Shown here: positions 35,059 to 43,193 of the stretch, one piece after another
Position numbering within the stretch: the stretch's first letter is position 1
How the letters are laid out: each line of letters opens with the position of its first letter
NCBI GenBank assembly: GCA_047606545.1
Contig: JASGEI010000003.1
Coordinates: 12,139 to 76,138, forward strand
Reading direction: 5' to 3'
DNA: 64,000 bases
Source: JASGDC01 sp047606545
GTDB lineage: Bacteria > Actinomycetota > Actinomycetes > Actinomycetales > Micrococcaceae
Notes under the pieces: model-generated
The model's database searches: none
Seen by the model: the letters and a program-made list of their open reading frames with translations, nothing else
Told to the model about the DNA's origin: nothing
Translations under genes and position numbers: made by a program

Positions 35059-35094
35059 ATTCAGGTAAAAATTATCACTAAATTTTACCTGAAT
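35059..35094. repeat. Inverted repeat between GNAT and MFS genes
   Basis: ATTCAGGTAAAAATT (35059-35073) faces AATTTTACCTGAAT (35081-35094) with one extra A in the left arm. It could end the MFS transcript (minus strand), though no T-run follows, or act as an operator ahead of the acetyltransferase. Confidence 0.5.
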
Positions 35095-35110
35095 CGACGA
35101 CAGTTTTGTG

Positions 35111-36334
35111 CTAAACCAGTTCTTTTTTACCTGCTGGTATGGCAATAATTACTTGTAGAATTGCCACAATAGAGACGAAAGCTAGGGAAGCATTCCAGCT
35201 ATTAGTGTGTTCGCCTAAGAAACCAAAGATAAGTGGACCGGTTGCAGCGAATAAGTACCCAATTGACTGTACCATTCCTGATAGGCGAGTGGTTTCATGA
35301 TGAGCTCGACCACGAATACTAATAAGTGACAATACTGCGGTTAATGTCATTCCACATCCAGATCCAGCAATTACGATCCATAGCATCATCAGATTTGGTA
35401 AGAATTGGATGCCTATTATCCCTATCAAGAAAGTGATACTTGATACGACGGTTGCTAGCACATAGTTATTTCGATTACGCATTAGCATCGGTACTAGGAA
35501 ACCACTAGCAATTCCAAAAATTTGGAAAATAAATAAATGGATGCCTGTTTCTACAGGAGCAGTACCACGTGAAATTTCTACAGTAGGCAACCAGTTTACT
35601 AATGTGAAAAATAAAGTACACTGAGTAGCCATCATAATAGTTAGCATCCATGCGCCACTTTGTTTCCAAACTGGAGTCTCTGAAATTTGTTCTGGCTCAA
35701 TAATCTCATCGGTAATTGGATTTTGATTAGCTAACCTAAATATCCATAGTGCCCCAACTAGGGCTACTGGAAGTGCCCAAAAAGCTAATGCGCCTTGCCA
35801 ACCAAGTAGATTCCCTAATGGTACAGCTACGCCTGAGGCAAGAGCAGCACCGCCACCGATACAACCAGCGTAAATACTAGTTGCTAGTGAGATATTTCCT
35901 TTATAATCACGGCGGATAATTGTGGGAATTAGCACATCGCCAAAGGTAATAGCTGATCCAATGATTATGGTGCCTAGCCACAGACCGCTAGGTCCGCCGT
36001 AAGAACGGATTAGAGTACCGATTGATAGGAAGATCAATGCTAGTACTACAGCTCGTTCGGTACCTAGTCGCTTTGAAAAACGAGGAACCAGTGGAGAAAC
36101 CAGTGCGAAAGCGACAAGTGGTAGGGAACTTAGAATTCCTTGAGCACTTTCACTAAGTTTCATGTCTTTACCGATTTGCGGTAGTAGTGGACCCACAGAG
36201 GTAATTGCTGGTCTCATGTTTAAAGCCACTAAAAAGACTAGAGCTGTAATAAATGTGGCTAGAGTTAGACTTGTTTTTGATGATTGTAGGTAGGTTGATT
36301 GCTTACTATTGTTTAGGGCGGTTTTGTTGTCCAC
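35111..36334 (-). CDS. MFS transporter, CynX/NimT type (copy 2)
   Basis: Major-facilitator permease of 407 residues with 12 predicted helices. It is close to the CynX (cyanate) / NimT (2-nitroimidazole) branch: LNMRPAITSVGPLLPQIGKDM, RFSKRLGTERAVVLALIFLSIG, and the mid-protein TRLSGMVQSIGYLFAATGPLI are shared with the next gene. Start GTG 36334 lies 7 bases after AAAGGAAC; the open frame runs on upstream into the neighbour but the added residues (CCTNIKG...) do not fit the family. A tandem duplicate lies just upstream; the substrates are unknown. Confidence 0.88.
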   Translation of the reverse strand: MDNKTALNNSKQSTYLQSSKTSLTLATFITALVFLVALNMRPAITSVGPLLPQIGKDMKLSESAQGILSSLPLVAFALVSPLVPRFSKRLGTERAVVLALIFLSIGTLIRSYGGPSGLWLGTIIIGSAITFGDVLIPTIIRRDYKGNISLATSIYAGCIGGGAALASGVAVPLGNLLGWQGALAFWALPVALVGALWIFRLANQNPITDEIIEPEQISETPVWKQSGAWMLTIMMATQCTLFFTLVNWLPTVEISRGTAPVETGIHLFIFQIFGIASGFLVPMLMRNRNNYVLATVVSSITFLIGIIGIQFLPNLMMLWIVIAGSGCGMTLTAVLSLISIRGRAHHETTRLSGMVQSIGYLFAATGPLIFGFLGEHTNSWNASLAFVSIVAILQVIIAIPAGKKELV

Positions 36335-36344
36335 TAACGTTCCT

Positions 36345-37538
36345 TTAATGTTTGTACAACAGTTTCTCTTTTCCAGCTGGGAAAGCAATTATTAACTGGA
36401 AGATAGAAATTGTAGCAAGGAAAATTAGTGATGTTTTCCAATTTCCGGTGTGTTCGCCAAAGTATCCAAAAAGTGATGGTCCGAATGCCGCTAGTAGGTA
36501 TCCGATAGATTGTGCCATGCCTGATAACCTAGTAGTTCTATGGGTAGTGTGACCTCGTAAACTAATCAAAGCGAGAACTGTAGGCATTGACATTCCGGAG
36601 CCAATTCCACAAATTGCTACCCAGATACCCCCTAGGTTTGGAACAAGTAATAATCCAGTGATTCCGATAATTAAAGGAATAGTTGCGCTAATAGTCGCAG
36701 GTAGTTGACTATAAGGGTTACGCATCAAAAATGGAACCAAGAAACCACTTAAAATACTGATGGTTTGGTAAATAAATAGGTGTATACCAGCTTCATTAGC
36801 AGTAAGACCTCGTGAAATTTCTAATGTTGGAATCCAGTTCACTAATGTATAGAAGATAGTGCCTTGAGTAGCCATCATTCCAGTTAGTATCCAAGCAGTC
36901 TTATTCGCCCAAACATTTTCATCGCTGGCAGCTTCATCAGCAGTTGGAGCAGTTTCAAACACCGGTTTTGGAATTGTACGCAGAATCCACAAAGTAGCAA
37001 CTACTAAAGCTGGTATAGCCCAAAATGCTAGTGCAACTTTCCAATTTGTTGCATGTGCAATTGGTGCTGCAAGAGCAGAGGCAATTGAAGCTGCTAGACT
37101 GATGCAGGCAGAGTAAATACTGGTGGCTAATGAAATATGCCCAGAATAATCACGTCTTACTAAAGTAGGTACTAGTACGTTTCCGACGGCAATAGCACTA
37201 CCAATAATGAAGGTTCCTAACCAAAGTCCAGTCATTCCAGCGTAAGAACGTAAAATAGTGCCAGCAGCTAAGACTATTAAGGAAATAAAAATTGTGCGTT
37301 CAATACCAAGGCGGCTAGAAAATCGGTGCACAATCGGAGAGATTGTCGCAAAAGCTAGTAATGGTAAAGCTCCAAGCACTCCTTGCAAACTTTCGCCAAG
37401 ATTAAGCTCTTTGCCCAGTTCGGGAAGTATTGGTCCCACAGAAGTTAGTGCTGGTCGTAAATTTAACGCGACTAGGTATACCAAAGCTGTTATTACAGTG
37501 GCATAGCGGGCATTAAACTTTAGTAAATCTTGTTGCAA
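36345..37538 (-). CDS. MFS transporter, CynX/NimT type (copy 1)
   Basis: 397-residue, 12-helix permease starting at TTG 37538 after GGGGAAATTAA. It is a clear paralogue of the following gene, with the same segments in order: LNLRPALTSVGPILPELGKEL, RFSSRLGIERTIFISLIV, GLWLGTFIIGSAIAVGNVL, and TRLSGMAQSIGYLLAAFGPSL. Only 10 bp separate the two, so they are one transcript and may form a pair with different substrates, or rarely a heterodimer. yaaA is upstream with 10 bp between. No regulator stands beside them. Confidence 0.88.
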   Translation of the reverse strand: MQQDLLKFNARYATVITALVYLVALNLRPALTSVGPILPELGKELNLGESLQGVLGALPLLAFATISPIVHRFSSRLGIERTIFISLIVLAAGTILRSYAGMTGLWLGTFIIGSAIAVGNVLVPTLVRRDYSGHISLATSIYSACISLAASIASALAAPIAHATNWKVALAFWAIPALVVATLWILRTIPKPVFETAPTADEAASDENVWANKTAWILTGMMATQGTIFYTLVNWIPTLEISRGLTANEAGIHLFIYQTISILSGFLVPFLMRNPYSQLPATISATIPLIIGITGLLLVPNLGGIWVAICGIGSGMSMPTVLALISLRGHTTHRTTRLSGMAQSIGYLLAAFGPSLFGYFGEHTGNWKTSLIFLATISIFQLIIAFPAGKEKLLYKH

Positions 37539-37548
37539 TTAATTTCCC

Positions 37549-38292
37549 CTAGATTACTTCTAAAATCCAAGGAGTTTTACCTTTAGGTTCAATCAACTCT
37601 ACTTGCCATTTTTTATTAAGAACTTCTGCAATATCTTCAATTGTTTTAAGTTGTTTGCGGCTTTGTAGTAATTCGTGAGTAACTAGACCTCGCGTTTGTT
37701 TCGCCATATGTGTAATGACTTTTTTCTTACCGTTAACCATCTCAAATGGCTTAATTAAAACAGTTTTTTCTGCTGGAGTAGGGTAGGCATTTTGGTAAGT
37801 GCCAGATCGACAATCTACAAAAATTTCATCTTCATTGAAAGGCAGTTTAAACTGTTTCTTCCACCAAGTAGCTAAATTCCCTAGCCTACTTAGCTTTACA
37901 CTCATCGAAAGGCGATATGCAGGTATTTTATCAGCAAGTGAAATCAAACCCCAGAGTGCCGATTGCACAAAAACACTTTTATGAGCTTTCTCTTGTTGTG
38001 CTGAAGTTAATGAATTGTAATCCAAAGCATCGTAAAGCACGCCGTTATAGACTTGATGAGCTGGTTGTGTTGGTTCTTCAAGCAAGCGTGTATTGCGTTG
38101 CACTTCCGATACAATTGTTTTGCCCACACCAAGGACCGTCAAAGCATTTTTTTGTTTAGAAACTTTAATTAAGTTAGTTAAAACTTTGGTGCGCGCAGCT
38201 TTTAATTCTGGAAAACTCAAATTATCCAAGTTTACTGGCTCGCCTTTTATGGCAGTATTCTTTGTCTCAGAAGGTGGCAATAAAATAATCAA
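37549..38292 (-). CDS. yaaA: YaaA/DUF328 peroxide-stress protein
   Basis: 247-residue protein of the UPF0246/YaaA family. In E. coli YaaA lowers free iron and protects DNA from peroxide; a helix-hairpin-helix DNA-binding fold has been described. Hallmarks: LLPPSETK at the N-terminus, LSFPELKAARTKVL, VYNGVLYDALDY, VQSALWGLISLADKIPAYRLSM and ITHMAKQTRGLVTHELL near the end. The start is TTG 38292 with AGGAAATTACC before it. It heads a minus-strand run with the two MFS genes. Confidence 0.92.
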   Translation of the reverse strand: MIILLPPSETKNTAIKGEPVNLDNLSFPELKAARTKVLTNLIKVSKQKNALTVLGVGKTIVSEVQRNTRLLEEPTQPAHQVYNGVLYDALDYNSLTSAQQEKAHKSVFVQSALWGLISLADKIPAYRLSMSVKLSRLGNLATWWKKQFKLPFNEDEIFVDCRSGTYQNAYPTPAEKTVLIKPFEMVNGKKKVITHMAKQTRGLVTHELLQSRKQLKTIEDIAEVLNKKWQVELIEPKGKTPWILEVI

Positions 38293-38398
38293 GGTAATTT
38301 CCTAAGTAATGATTAAGTATCTGTAATCCAAGCATTGTTAAAATAGAATTAGCAGATATTTGTGTAACAACTCACAATTACTAGCTTAGGAGTCAAAA

Positions 38399-38911
38399 AT
38401 GAAAATCACAACTAAGTTCGAAAATAATGTACTTCCGACTGACTATGCAATTGGGGCAGGAGAGAAGGACAGTGTGCGTGGAAATCCAGTAAGATCTTTC
38501 CCATTTACACTTGAAGATGTGCCAGAGGGTACTAACACTCTAGCAATTACCTTTATTGATTATGATGCTGTTCCAGTTTGTGCATTCCCATGGATTCATT
38601 GGCTAGCAGTTAATATCCCAGGTGATTTTACTGAAATTCCTGACGATTACAGTAGGGAAGATAAGGAACACGTAAAAGGTAAGAGTAGTTTAGCCAGTGG
38701 TCTTTTGGATGAAGATAACTCTGATATTGATACTTTATACGTTGGCCCAATGCCACCTGATAAAGACCACGATTACACTTTGACAGTCTACGCCCTCGAT
38801 GCCGAGTTAGATCTCAAAGAAGGTTTTTACTTGAATGAGTTCTTCAAAGCTGCAAAAGATCATACTTTGGATAAAGCAACCACTACTTTAATTGGTAAAA
38901 CTAAAGCATAG
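38399..38911 (+). CDS. YbhB/YbcL Raf-kinase-inhibitor-like protein (PEBP family)
   Basis: Small cytoplasmic protein of 170 residues with the phosphatidylethanolamine-binding fold. The DPD-type motif region is RSFPFTLEDVPEGTNTLAITFIDYDA, followed by FPWIHWLAVNIPGDF, which corresponds to the HW(V/I)-x-(W/Y)N(I/L) ligand-pocket motif. YVGPMPPDKDHDYTLTVYALD is the GPxPPxGxHRY segment. Role in bacteria is unclear. Ribosome site TTAGGAG lies 6 bases before ATG. It is divergent from yaaA and is followed 38 bp later by rnpB. Confidence 0.92.
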   Translation: MKITTKFENNVLPTDYAIGAGEKDSVRGNPVRSFPFTLEDVPEGTNTLAITFIDYDAVPVCAFPWIHWLAVNIPGDFTEIPDDYSREDKEHVKGKSSLASGLLDEDNSDIDTLYVGPMPPDKDHDYTLTVYALDAELDLKEGFYLNEFFKAAKDHTLDKATTTLIGKTKA

Positions 38912-38949
38912 ATTTCGATTTACTAAGTTTTAGCTTTACACTTGAGGGT

Positions 38950-39300
38950 GGGTAGGGCATCTGGACGGTTGCGTTAGCATTTTGCTACCGAGGAACGTCC
39001 GGGCTCCATAGAGCAGCATGGTGGATAACGTCCACTTAAGGTAACTTACAGGCTAGTGCCACAGAAAATAGACCGCCAATATTTTGGTAAGGGTGAAACG
39101 GTGGTGTAAGAGACCACCAGTCCCACTAGTGATAGTCGGGAGCTAGGTAAACCCCATGCGGAGCAAGAGCAGGCAGGTATCGTTGAGGCGGCTCGCTAAG
39201 ATACCGGGTGGCTCGCTTGAGCTTACGAGCAATCGTAAGCCTAGATGGATAACCGTCACTCATTTTGAGTACAGAACCCGGCGTATATGATGCCCTATCC
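38950..39300 (+). ncRNA. rnpB: RNase P RNA, bacterial type A
   Basis: Catalytic RNA that cuts the 5' leader of pre-tRNAs. Conserved P4/J regions are visible: GAGGAACGTCCGGGCTCC at 38989-39006 (one base from the usual GAGGAAAGTCCGGGC), GGTAAGGGTGAAACGGTGG near 39084 and ACAGAACCCGGCGTAT near 39271. Helix P1 closes the molecule: GGTAGGGCATC (38951-38961) pairs with GATGCCCTATCC (39289-39300). Length about 350 nt. A T-rich stretch follows directly and should serve as terminator. The hipBA operator begins 10 bp later. Confidence 0.97.
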
Positions 39301-39314
39301 TTTTATTTTTTATT
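39301..39314 (+). terminator. T-rich end of rnpB
   Basis: TTTTATTTTTTATT directly follows the P1 helix of rnpB, which provides the hairpin. Confidence 0.6.
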
Positions 39315-39355
39315 ACCGTTAAGGAATATTGCACTTTTATTACTTAACGGTAATA
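39311..39355. promoter_or_regulatory. hipBA operator O1: 13-bp perfect inverted repeat
   Basis: TATTACCGTTAAG (39311-39323) and CTTAACGGTAATA (39343-39355) are exact complements 19 bp apart, just upstream of the -10 box TATAAT (39359-39364). They are probably two HipB half-sites or dimer sites for autorepression. Confidence 0.75.
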
Positions 39356-39364
39356 AGATATAAT

Positions 39365-39382
39365 TATTACGAAGAGGTAATA
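39365..39382. promoter_or_regulatory. hipBA operator O2 over the ribosome site
   Basis: TATTAC-GAAGAG-GTAATA repeats the half-sites of O1 with a 6-bp centre that contains the hipB Shine-Dalgarno GAAGAGG. It lies between the -10 box and ATG 39387. Confidence 0.65.
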
Positions 39383-39386
39383 AATT

Positions 39387-39644
39387 ATGAGTCAAGAGTT
39401 AAAGATTCCATTATTAGATATGACTAATTTAGCCAGAGTTATCAGGCATGCAAGGCAACAGCGTGGTTTATCTCAGATAGAAATAGCTACCGAACTTGGC
39501 GTATCTCAGCGTTTTATTTCTGAGCTTGAGCAGGGCAAAACTAAGCGGCTTGATGATGATTTTCTATTTCTTCTTCGTAGAATGGGTATTACATTGGAGT
39601 GCTCATTAAATCTAGATGCATTACCAAAGGAAAATAATGGCTGA
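39387..39644 (+). CDS. hipB: HipB-like antitoxin
   Basis: XRE-family DNA-binding protein of 85 residues, antitoxin and autorepressor of a type II module. The helix-turn-helix is LARVIRHARQQRGLSQIEIATELGVSQRFISELEQGK, with the second helix QIEIATELGV and recognition helix SQRFISELEQ. The operator palindromes just upstream fit autoregulation. Its stop overlaps the start of the hipA gene by 8 bases, so toxin translation depends on antitoxin translation. Confidence 0.92.
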   Translation: MSQELKIPLLDMTNLARVIRHARQQRGLSQIEIATELGVSQRFISELEQGKTKRLDDDFLFLLRRMGITLECSLNLDALPKENNG

Positions 39645-40896
39645 AGTTGATGTCTACCTATACGGCACTCATATTGGTACATTGAGCCAGCTAAAAAATA
39701 AGTACGAACTGCGTTGGACTCATGAAGCTATTTCACGTTTTGGTTTTGGGGCAGAGTGTCTTTCTGATAGGTTACCTATTGGTTTTGAAGCCAAAACTGC
39801 AGATATTGAGTCATTTTTTGGTGGATTATTGCCAGAAGCAGCCGGTCTAAAAGTACTAGCTCGAAGAGCAAAATGCCCTGAAAATGATTTATTGGGTCTA
39901 CTGAAATACACTACGCCAGACCTTCCAGGGGCAGTAGTTTTAGATAAGAGACAAGATGGAAACTACTTGCCGATAGATGATAAAGGCATCGAAAAAAAGA
40001 TGAAAAATACTGGCCGATACCCTCTAGGAAATGTAGGTGGTGGTGGCTCACTAACTGGTTATCAACCTAAAATAACATTGACTCGTTTCGGTGAGGAATG
40101 GTTTGATAGTGATAATGGCGCTACAAGTACCCACATTCTTAAGCCAAGTAGTAAAGAGCATGAAAGATCAGCATGGTGGGAACATTATTGTCTTTGTTTA
40201 GCTAGGGAACTTAAGCTATGCAACTTTACTACAGTTGTAACTACTTTCGGCCAAACTCCTGCTTTAGTTATTGAGCGTTTTGATAGGAAAATAAAAGATA
40301 AGTTTCAGGTGGAAAAAATCCACCAAGAAGACTTTTCACAAGTTCTAGGAGTTGGTTGGGATAGCGATGCAAAATTTGAACACAATAATCCCAAAAGCTC
40401 TTATAAGAACATAGCAGCAGTACTTAAGTCATTGCCAAATATTTCTGCTGTTGAAAAGTCGCTGAATTTTCTTATGTATTCATTGCTTTTTAACCTTTGT
40501 ATTGGAAATACTGATGCACATACAAAAAACCACGGACTATTAAAGCCTAAAGATGGTGAAGAAAATCTTGCGCCACTGTATGATCTTTTTCCGTTAGCAC
40601 TTAGTTATGAAGGCACTAAAAGTATGGCTTTGTCAGTAAATGATAAAACATACTTAGGGAGTATTAGCTTAGATGATGTGTTAACTGAAATAAAATCTTG
40701 GAAAGTGCCGATTAAGAATCTGGAAATAATAGTTACAGAATTTCTAGAAAAACTTAAAAAAGCAAATAGCTCAATTGATATTCCTGAAGCTGGTAAACAT
40801 TTGCCTAAATATATAGATATAGTATGTTCCAGATTATTGGAGGGCAAAGCTGCATTCCCAGTTACACCTATCCCTTTTATTCTTACAAAAATGTAA
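39637..40896 (+). CDS. hipA: HipA-like Ser/Thr kinase toxin
   Basis: 419-residue kinase of the HipA family; E. coli HipA phosphorylates glutamyl-tRNA synthetase and induces dormancy. ATG 39637 follows AAAGGAAAATA. Motifs: N-terminal subdomain VDVYLYGTHIGTLSQL, the autophosphorylation/ATP loop GGSLTGYQPKITL (Ser equivalent to Ser150), catalytic LCIGNTDAHTKNHGLL (Asp), and the metal-binding APLYDLFPLAL. All are complete, so an active kinase is expected. Substrate may differ from E. coli. A convergent strong terminator follows. Confidence 0.93.
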   Translation: MAEVDVYLYGTHIGTLSQLKNKYELRWTHEAISRFGFGAECLSDRLPIGFEAKTADIESFFGGLLPEAAGLKVLARRAKCPENDLLGLLKYTTPDLPGAVVLDKRQDGNYLPIDDKGIEKKMKNTGRYPLGNVGGGGSLTGYQPKITLTRFGEEWFDSDNGATSTHILKPSSKEHERSAWWEHYCLCLARELKLCNFTTVVTTFGQTPALVIERFDRKIKDKFQVEKIHQEDFSQVLGVGWDSDAKFEHNNPKSSYKNIAAVLKSLPNISAVEKSLNFLMYSLLFNLCIGNTDAHTKNHGLLKPKDGEENLAPLYDLFPLALSYEGTKSMALSVNDKTYLGSISLDDVLTEIKSWKVPIKNLEIIVTEFLEKLKKANSSIDIPEAGKHLPKYIDIVCSRLLEGKAAFPVTPIPFILTKM

Positions 40897-40918
40897 GGTA
40901 TTTTCTGGTGAAAATATA

Positions 40919-40964
40919 AAAATGGCTGTGTTAACCGAAAAGTTTCGACTAACACAGCCATTTT
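40919..40964. terminator. Bidirectional terminator, 15-bp arms
   Basis: AAAATGGCTGTGTTA (40919-40933) and TAACACAGCCATTTT (40950-40964) are perfect complements; the loop contains CGAAA/TTTCG. A- and T-tracts lie at both outer ends. It separates the convergent hipA and permease genes. Confidence 0.88.
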
Positions 40965-40982
40965 GTGTCTATTGAAAGAGGA

Positions 40983-42260
40983 TTAAGCTCGCATATGTTT
41001 ACGATGTCTAGTGAATACCAATCCACCACAAACCACAGACCAAATAATCAAAGTAATTAGTGGTTGCATATAAACACCTGGGTCGTGGAAGTACGCTGCA
41101 GCACGAACTAATGAACCGCCTGCGCCAACTGTTAAATGTTGACCAAAATTACCCCAGAATGTTGGCAAGAATAATTGTGGAATTGCCAGTCCAGAGATTG
41201 GGTTTGCCAGCAGCATCGTAATTGGAATGGAAATACCAAGACCTTTAGGACCAAATATCACATAAGTAGCCACAATAAATGATGAAGTTGCAAAAATACC
41301 AAGGCTCAAAGCTCCTGATATTGCCCAGTAGTGATGAGGGATTACATCAAACCAAACACCTAGGATTAGGTATACGAGAGTTCCGGCAAGTAGTGCATAA
41401 AGGAGTAGTGCTGTAAAGCGTTGGGTTTTCCCGGCTACTGCTTGGGCAATGAACATGCCACCAATCATGCCACCAAATACCATAGGCATTGCAAGTGCTG
41501 CGATATCGAATGTTGATTTATGTGCGGGAATTACATCAGTAACTTTTAACTCAACTTGTGGCGCATTTTGCAGGTTGCTAGCCATTTGTTGTATTGCTTG
41601 TGTACCTTGTGGTCCAGATTGTACGGCTTGCATCATTTGTTGCATACTTTTAGTCATTTGAGCATTTTGTTGCTCATCCATTGTGGTTTGTAGTGTCTGA
41701 GCAAGTTGTGTAGGAATAGCGTTAAGAGCGTTACCGTTAGCGCTTGCAGTTAGTACTTCTGGATTTGGCATGTTCATAATTAAAGCACCGAAAACTTCAC
41801 GGTCTTTCATTTTTTGTACAGCTTCGTCACGGCTACTAACAGATACTAAGTCAATTTTATCGCCACCATTTTTCTGCATATTCTCTTTTATTGTTTGGAC
41901 TTGTTGAGCATTATTTCCAGTTACTGCGATTGGAATATTGTGTGGTTTTGCAGCTTTAGAAGGCCATAAAAATGCTAGTGCGATTATTGAAACTACAGCA
42001 GCTGCGGCGATAGCTATCCCAAAAGTTTTCGGCCAAGGCGCTTTTGGGTGTACTGGTTTTTCATCGCTAGGCTTTTTTGTGGCTTTTTTTGGTTGCTGTG
42101 CCTTCTCAGCTTTTTCTAAATATTCTTTAAAAGATTCTTTTGAACTTTTTTGAGTTTTTGGTTTGTCATTATTTTTATTGTTATTTGCAAACCTAGTTTT
42201 CAAGGAATCAAACCCTTTTATAAGCCTGTCCTTTGTATTCATCGCTTTGTCGTTACTCAC
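40983..42260 (-). CDS. ABC-2/YhgE-like membrane protein
   Basis: 425 residues. A charged cytoplasmic N-terminus (about 1-75), one helix (80-100), a large Gln/Met-rich extracytoplasmic domain (105-255) with repeated QQ/MQQ segments, then about five helices (260-425). The arrangement is that of YhgE/Pip-like or ABC-2 permeases, with no ATPase partner here. The polypeptide may export a hydrophobic compound or act as a phage-infection-like protein; neither can be shown. GTG 42260 follows AAAGG. It is divergent from a TetR regulator across a perfect palindrome, so it is the likely target of that repressor. Confidence 0.8.
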   Translation of the reverse strand: MSNDKAMNTKDRLIKGFDSLKTRFANNNKNNDKPKTQKSSKESFKEYLEKAEKAQQPKKATKKPSDEKPVHPKAPWPKTFGIAIAAAAVVSIIALAFLWPSKAAKPHNIPIAVTGNNAQQVQTIKENMQKNGGDKIDLVSVSSRDEAVQKMKDREVFGALIMNMPNPEVLTASANGNALNAIPTQLAQTLQTTMDEQQNAQMTKSMQQMMQAVQSGPQGTQAIQQMASNLQNAPQVELKVTDVIPAHKSTFDIAALAMPMVFGGMIGGMFIAQAVAGKTQRFTALLLYALLAGTLVYLILGVWFDVIPHHYWAISGALSLGIFATSSFIVATYVIFGPKGLGISIPITMLLANPISGLAIPQLFLPTFWGNFGQHLTVGAGGSLVRAAAYFHDPGVYMQPLITLIIWSVVCGGLVFTRHRKHMRA

Positions 42261-42280
42261 CCAAGTGCCTTTCTTAAAGC

Positions 42281-42302
42281 TAATTCAACAAGTGTTGAAT
42301 TA
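42281..42302. promoter_or_regulatory. TetR operator palindrome
   Basis: TAATTCAACA-AG-TGTTGAATTA: perfect 10-bp arms around two bases, centred in the 65-bp gap between the permease and tetR genes. It covers the -35 region of the tetR promoter and the start of the permease mRNA. Confidence 0.85.
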
Positions 42303-42312
42303 TATATTATAC

Positions 42313-42318
42313 TATAAT
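42313..42318 (+). promoter_or_regulatory. -10 box for leaderless tetR gene
   Basis: TATAAT seven bases before ATG 42326, no ribosome site between them. Confidence 0.65.
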
Positions 42319-42325
42319 TATAGAT

Positions 42326-42934
42326 ATGGGCAACGTCAAAAATGAACAAGAAAAACAAGTTGGACGTCGTGCTGGAAATGTTGATACCAAAAATGATATT
42401 AGCCAAGCAGCGATTGAAATTTTTAGTAAGAATGGTATTAAACAAACTACAATGCGCCAAATTGCTACAAAAGCAAAAGTTGATCCAGCTTTAATCGTTC
42501 ATTACTTTGGTTCAAAAAAGCAATTATTTTTAGATAGCATAGTATTGCCACTTAAAAGGCGTGAGCTTGAACTTTTTGACGAAGTTTTTTCCAACCCTGA
42601 TAATACTACTGTCGGAGAACGATTAAGCCGAGCTTTCGCAAAGCTTATCGTCGAAGATGAAGAATCTCAGCTTTTGGTTGCCATTATTCGATCTGCTGCT
42701 TCCGATGAAGAAGCGGTAAGTATCATGCGTAATGTAGTGAAAAATGCTTTATTAGATAAATTCAAAGATCATATCCCAGATCCAGATAGAGAACTTAAGG
42801 CTGCTTTGCTCGGCACTCAAATGGTCGGAATTGTAATGGCGCGTTACATCATGAAGTTAGAGCCAATAGCTAGCGCTACTGTAGATGACCTCGTGCCGTA
42901 TTTGGCACCACGAGTCCAGGCATATTTTGAATAA
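42326..42934 (+). CDS. TetR/AcrR transcriptional regulator
   Basis: Repressor of 202 residues. The N-terminal HTH is typical: ISQAAIEIFSKNGIKQTTMRQIATKAKVDPALIVHYFGSKKQLF at about residues 25-68. The C-terminal ligand domain ends VDDLVPYLAPRVQAYFE, as in many actinobacterial members of the TetR_C_33-like group. It sits divergently to the YhgE-like protein and has a perfect palindrome in the shared gap. By family logic it represses the membrane-protein gene and itself, and is released by an unknown compound. Confidence 0.93.
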   Translation: MGNVKNEQEKQVGRRAGNVDTKNDISQAAIEIFSKNGIKQTTMRQIATKAKVDPALIVHYFGSKKQLFLDSIVLPLKRRELELFDEVFSNPDNTTVGERLSRAFAKLIVEDEESQLLVAIIRSAASDEEAVSIMRNVVKNALLDKFKDHIPDPDRELKAALLGTQMVGIVMARYIMKLEPIASATVDDLVPYLAPRVQAYFE

Positions 42935-42962
42935 CTATTTTCTCTCGTGCTAATTCCTGTAC

Positions 42963-43019
42963 TTTTTCTGGTTTCCTTACGTAATTTTGGCTGGAAATAA
43001 GAAAAAACGTTGGAAATAG
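42963..43019. repeat. 57-nt dispersed repeat, copy A
   Basis: Same-length match to 47454-47510 (copy B). Identical blocks are TTTTTCTGGTTTCCT, CTGGAAATAAGAAAAA and GGAAATAG; differences cluster in the loop and in a 5-nt spacer. The first two blocks pair as an imperfect hairpin. It lies 28 bp after the tetR stop. Confidence 0.75.
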
Positions 43020-43143
43020 TTTTAAGTATTAGTTGAGGAATTATCCATATTTACCAAATAGGTTCATATTGTTGTTAAGCTACAAAATAATGTAATCATA
43101 GTTTGAGAATATGATATTTAAGGTTATTATTTATATATTGTTT

Positions 43144-43182
43144 GATCCCGCACGATTCTTGATCGTAGCGGGATTGATTTTT
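43144..43182 (+). terminator. Hairpin with T-run just before the GyrI-like gene
   Basis: ATCCCGC-ACGAT (43145-43156) pairs with ATCGT-A-GCGGGAT (43162-43174) and is followed by TGATTTTTA. It has the form of an intrinsic terminator for the + strand, only 12-20 bp upstream of the next start codon. Confidence 0.65.
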
Positions 43183-43193
43183 ATTGGACTTAA

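Noticed and set aside
42935..43193. Frameshifted N-terminal part of the GyrI-like gene
   Set aside because: No frame in this gap encodes the expected family residues; it holds the repeat and a hairpin instead.
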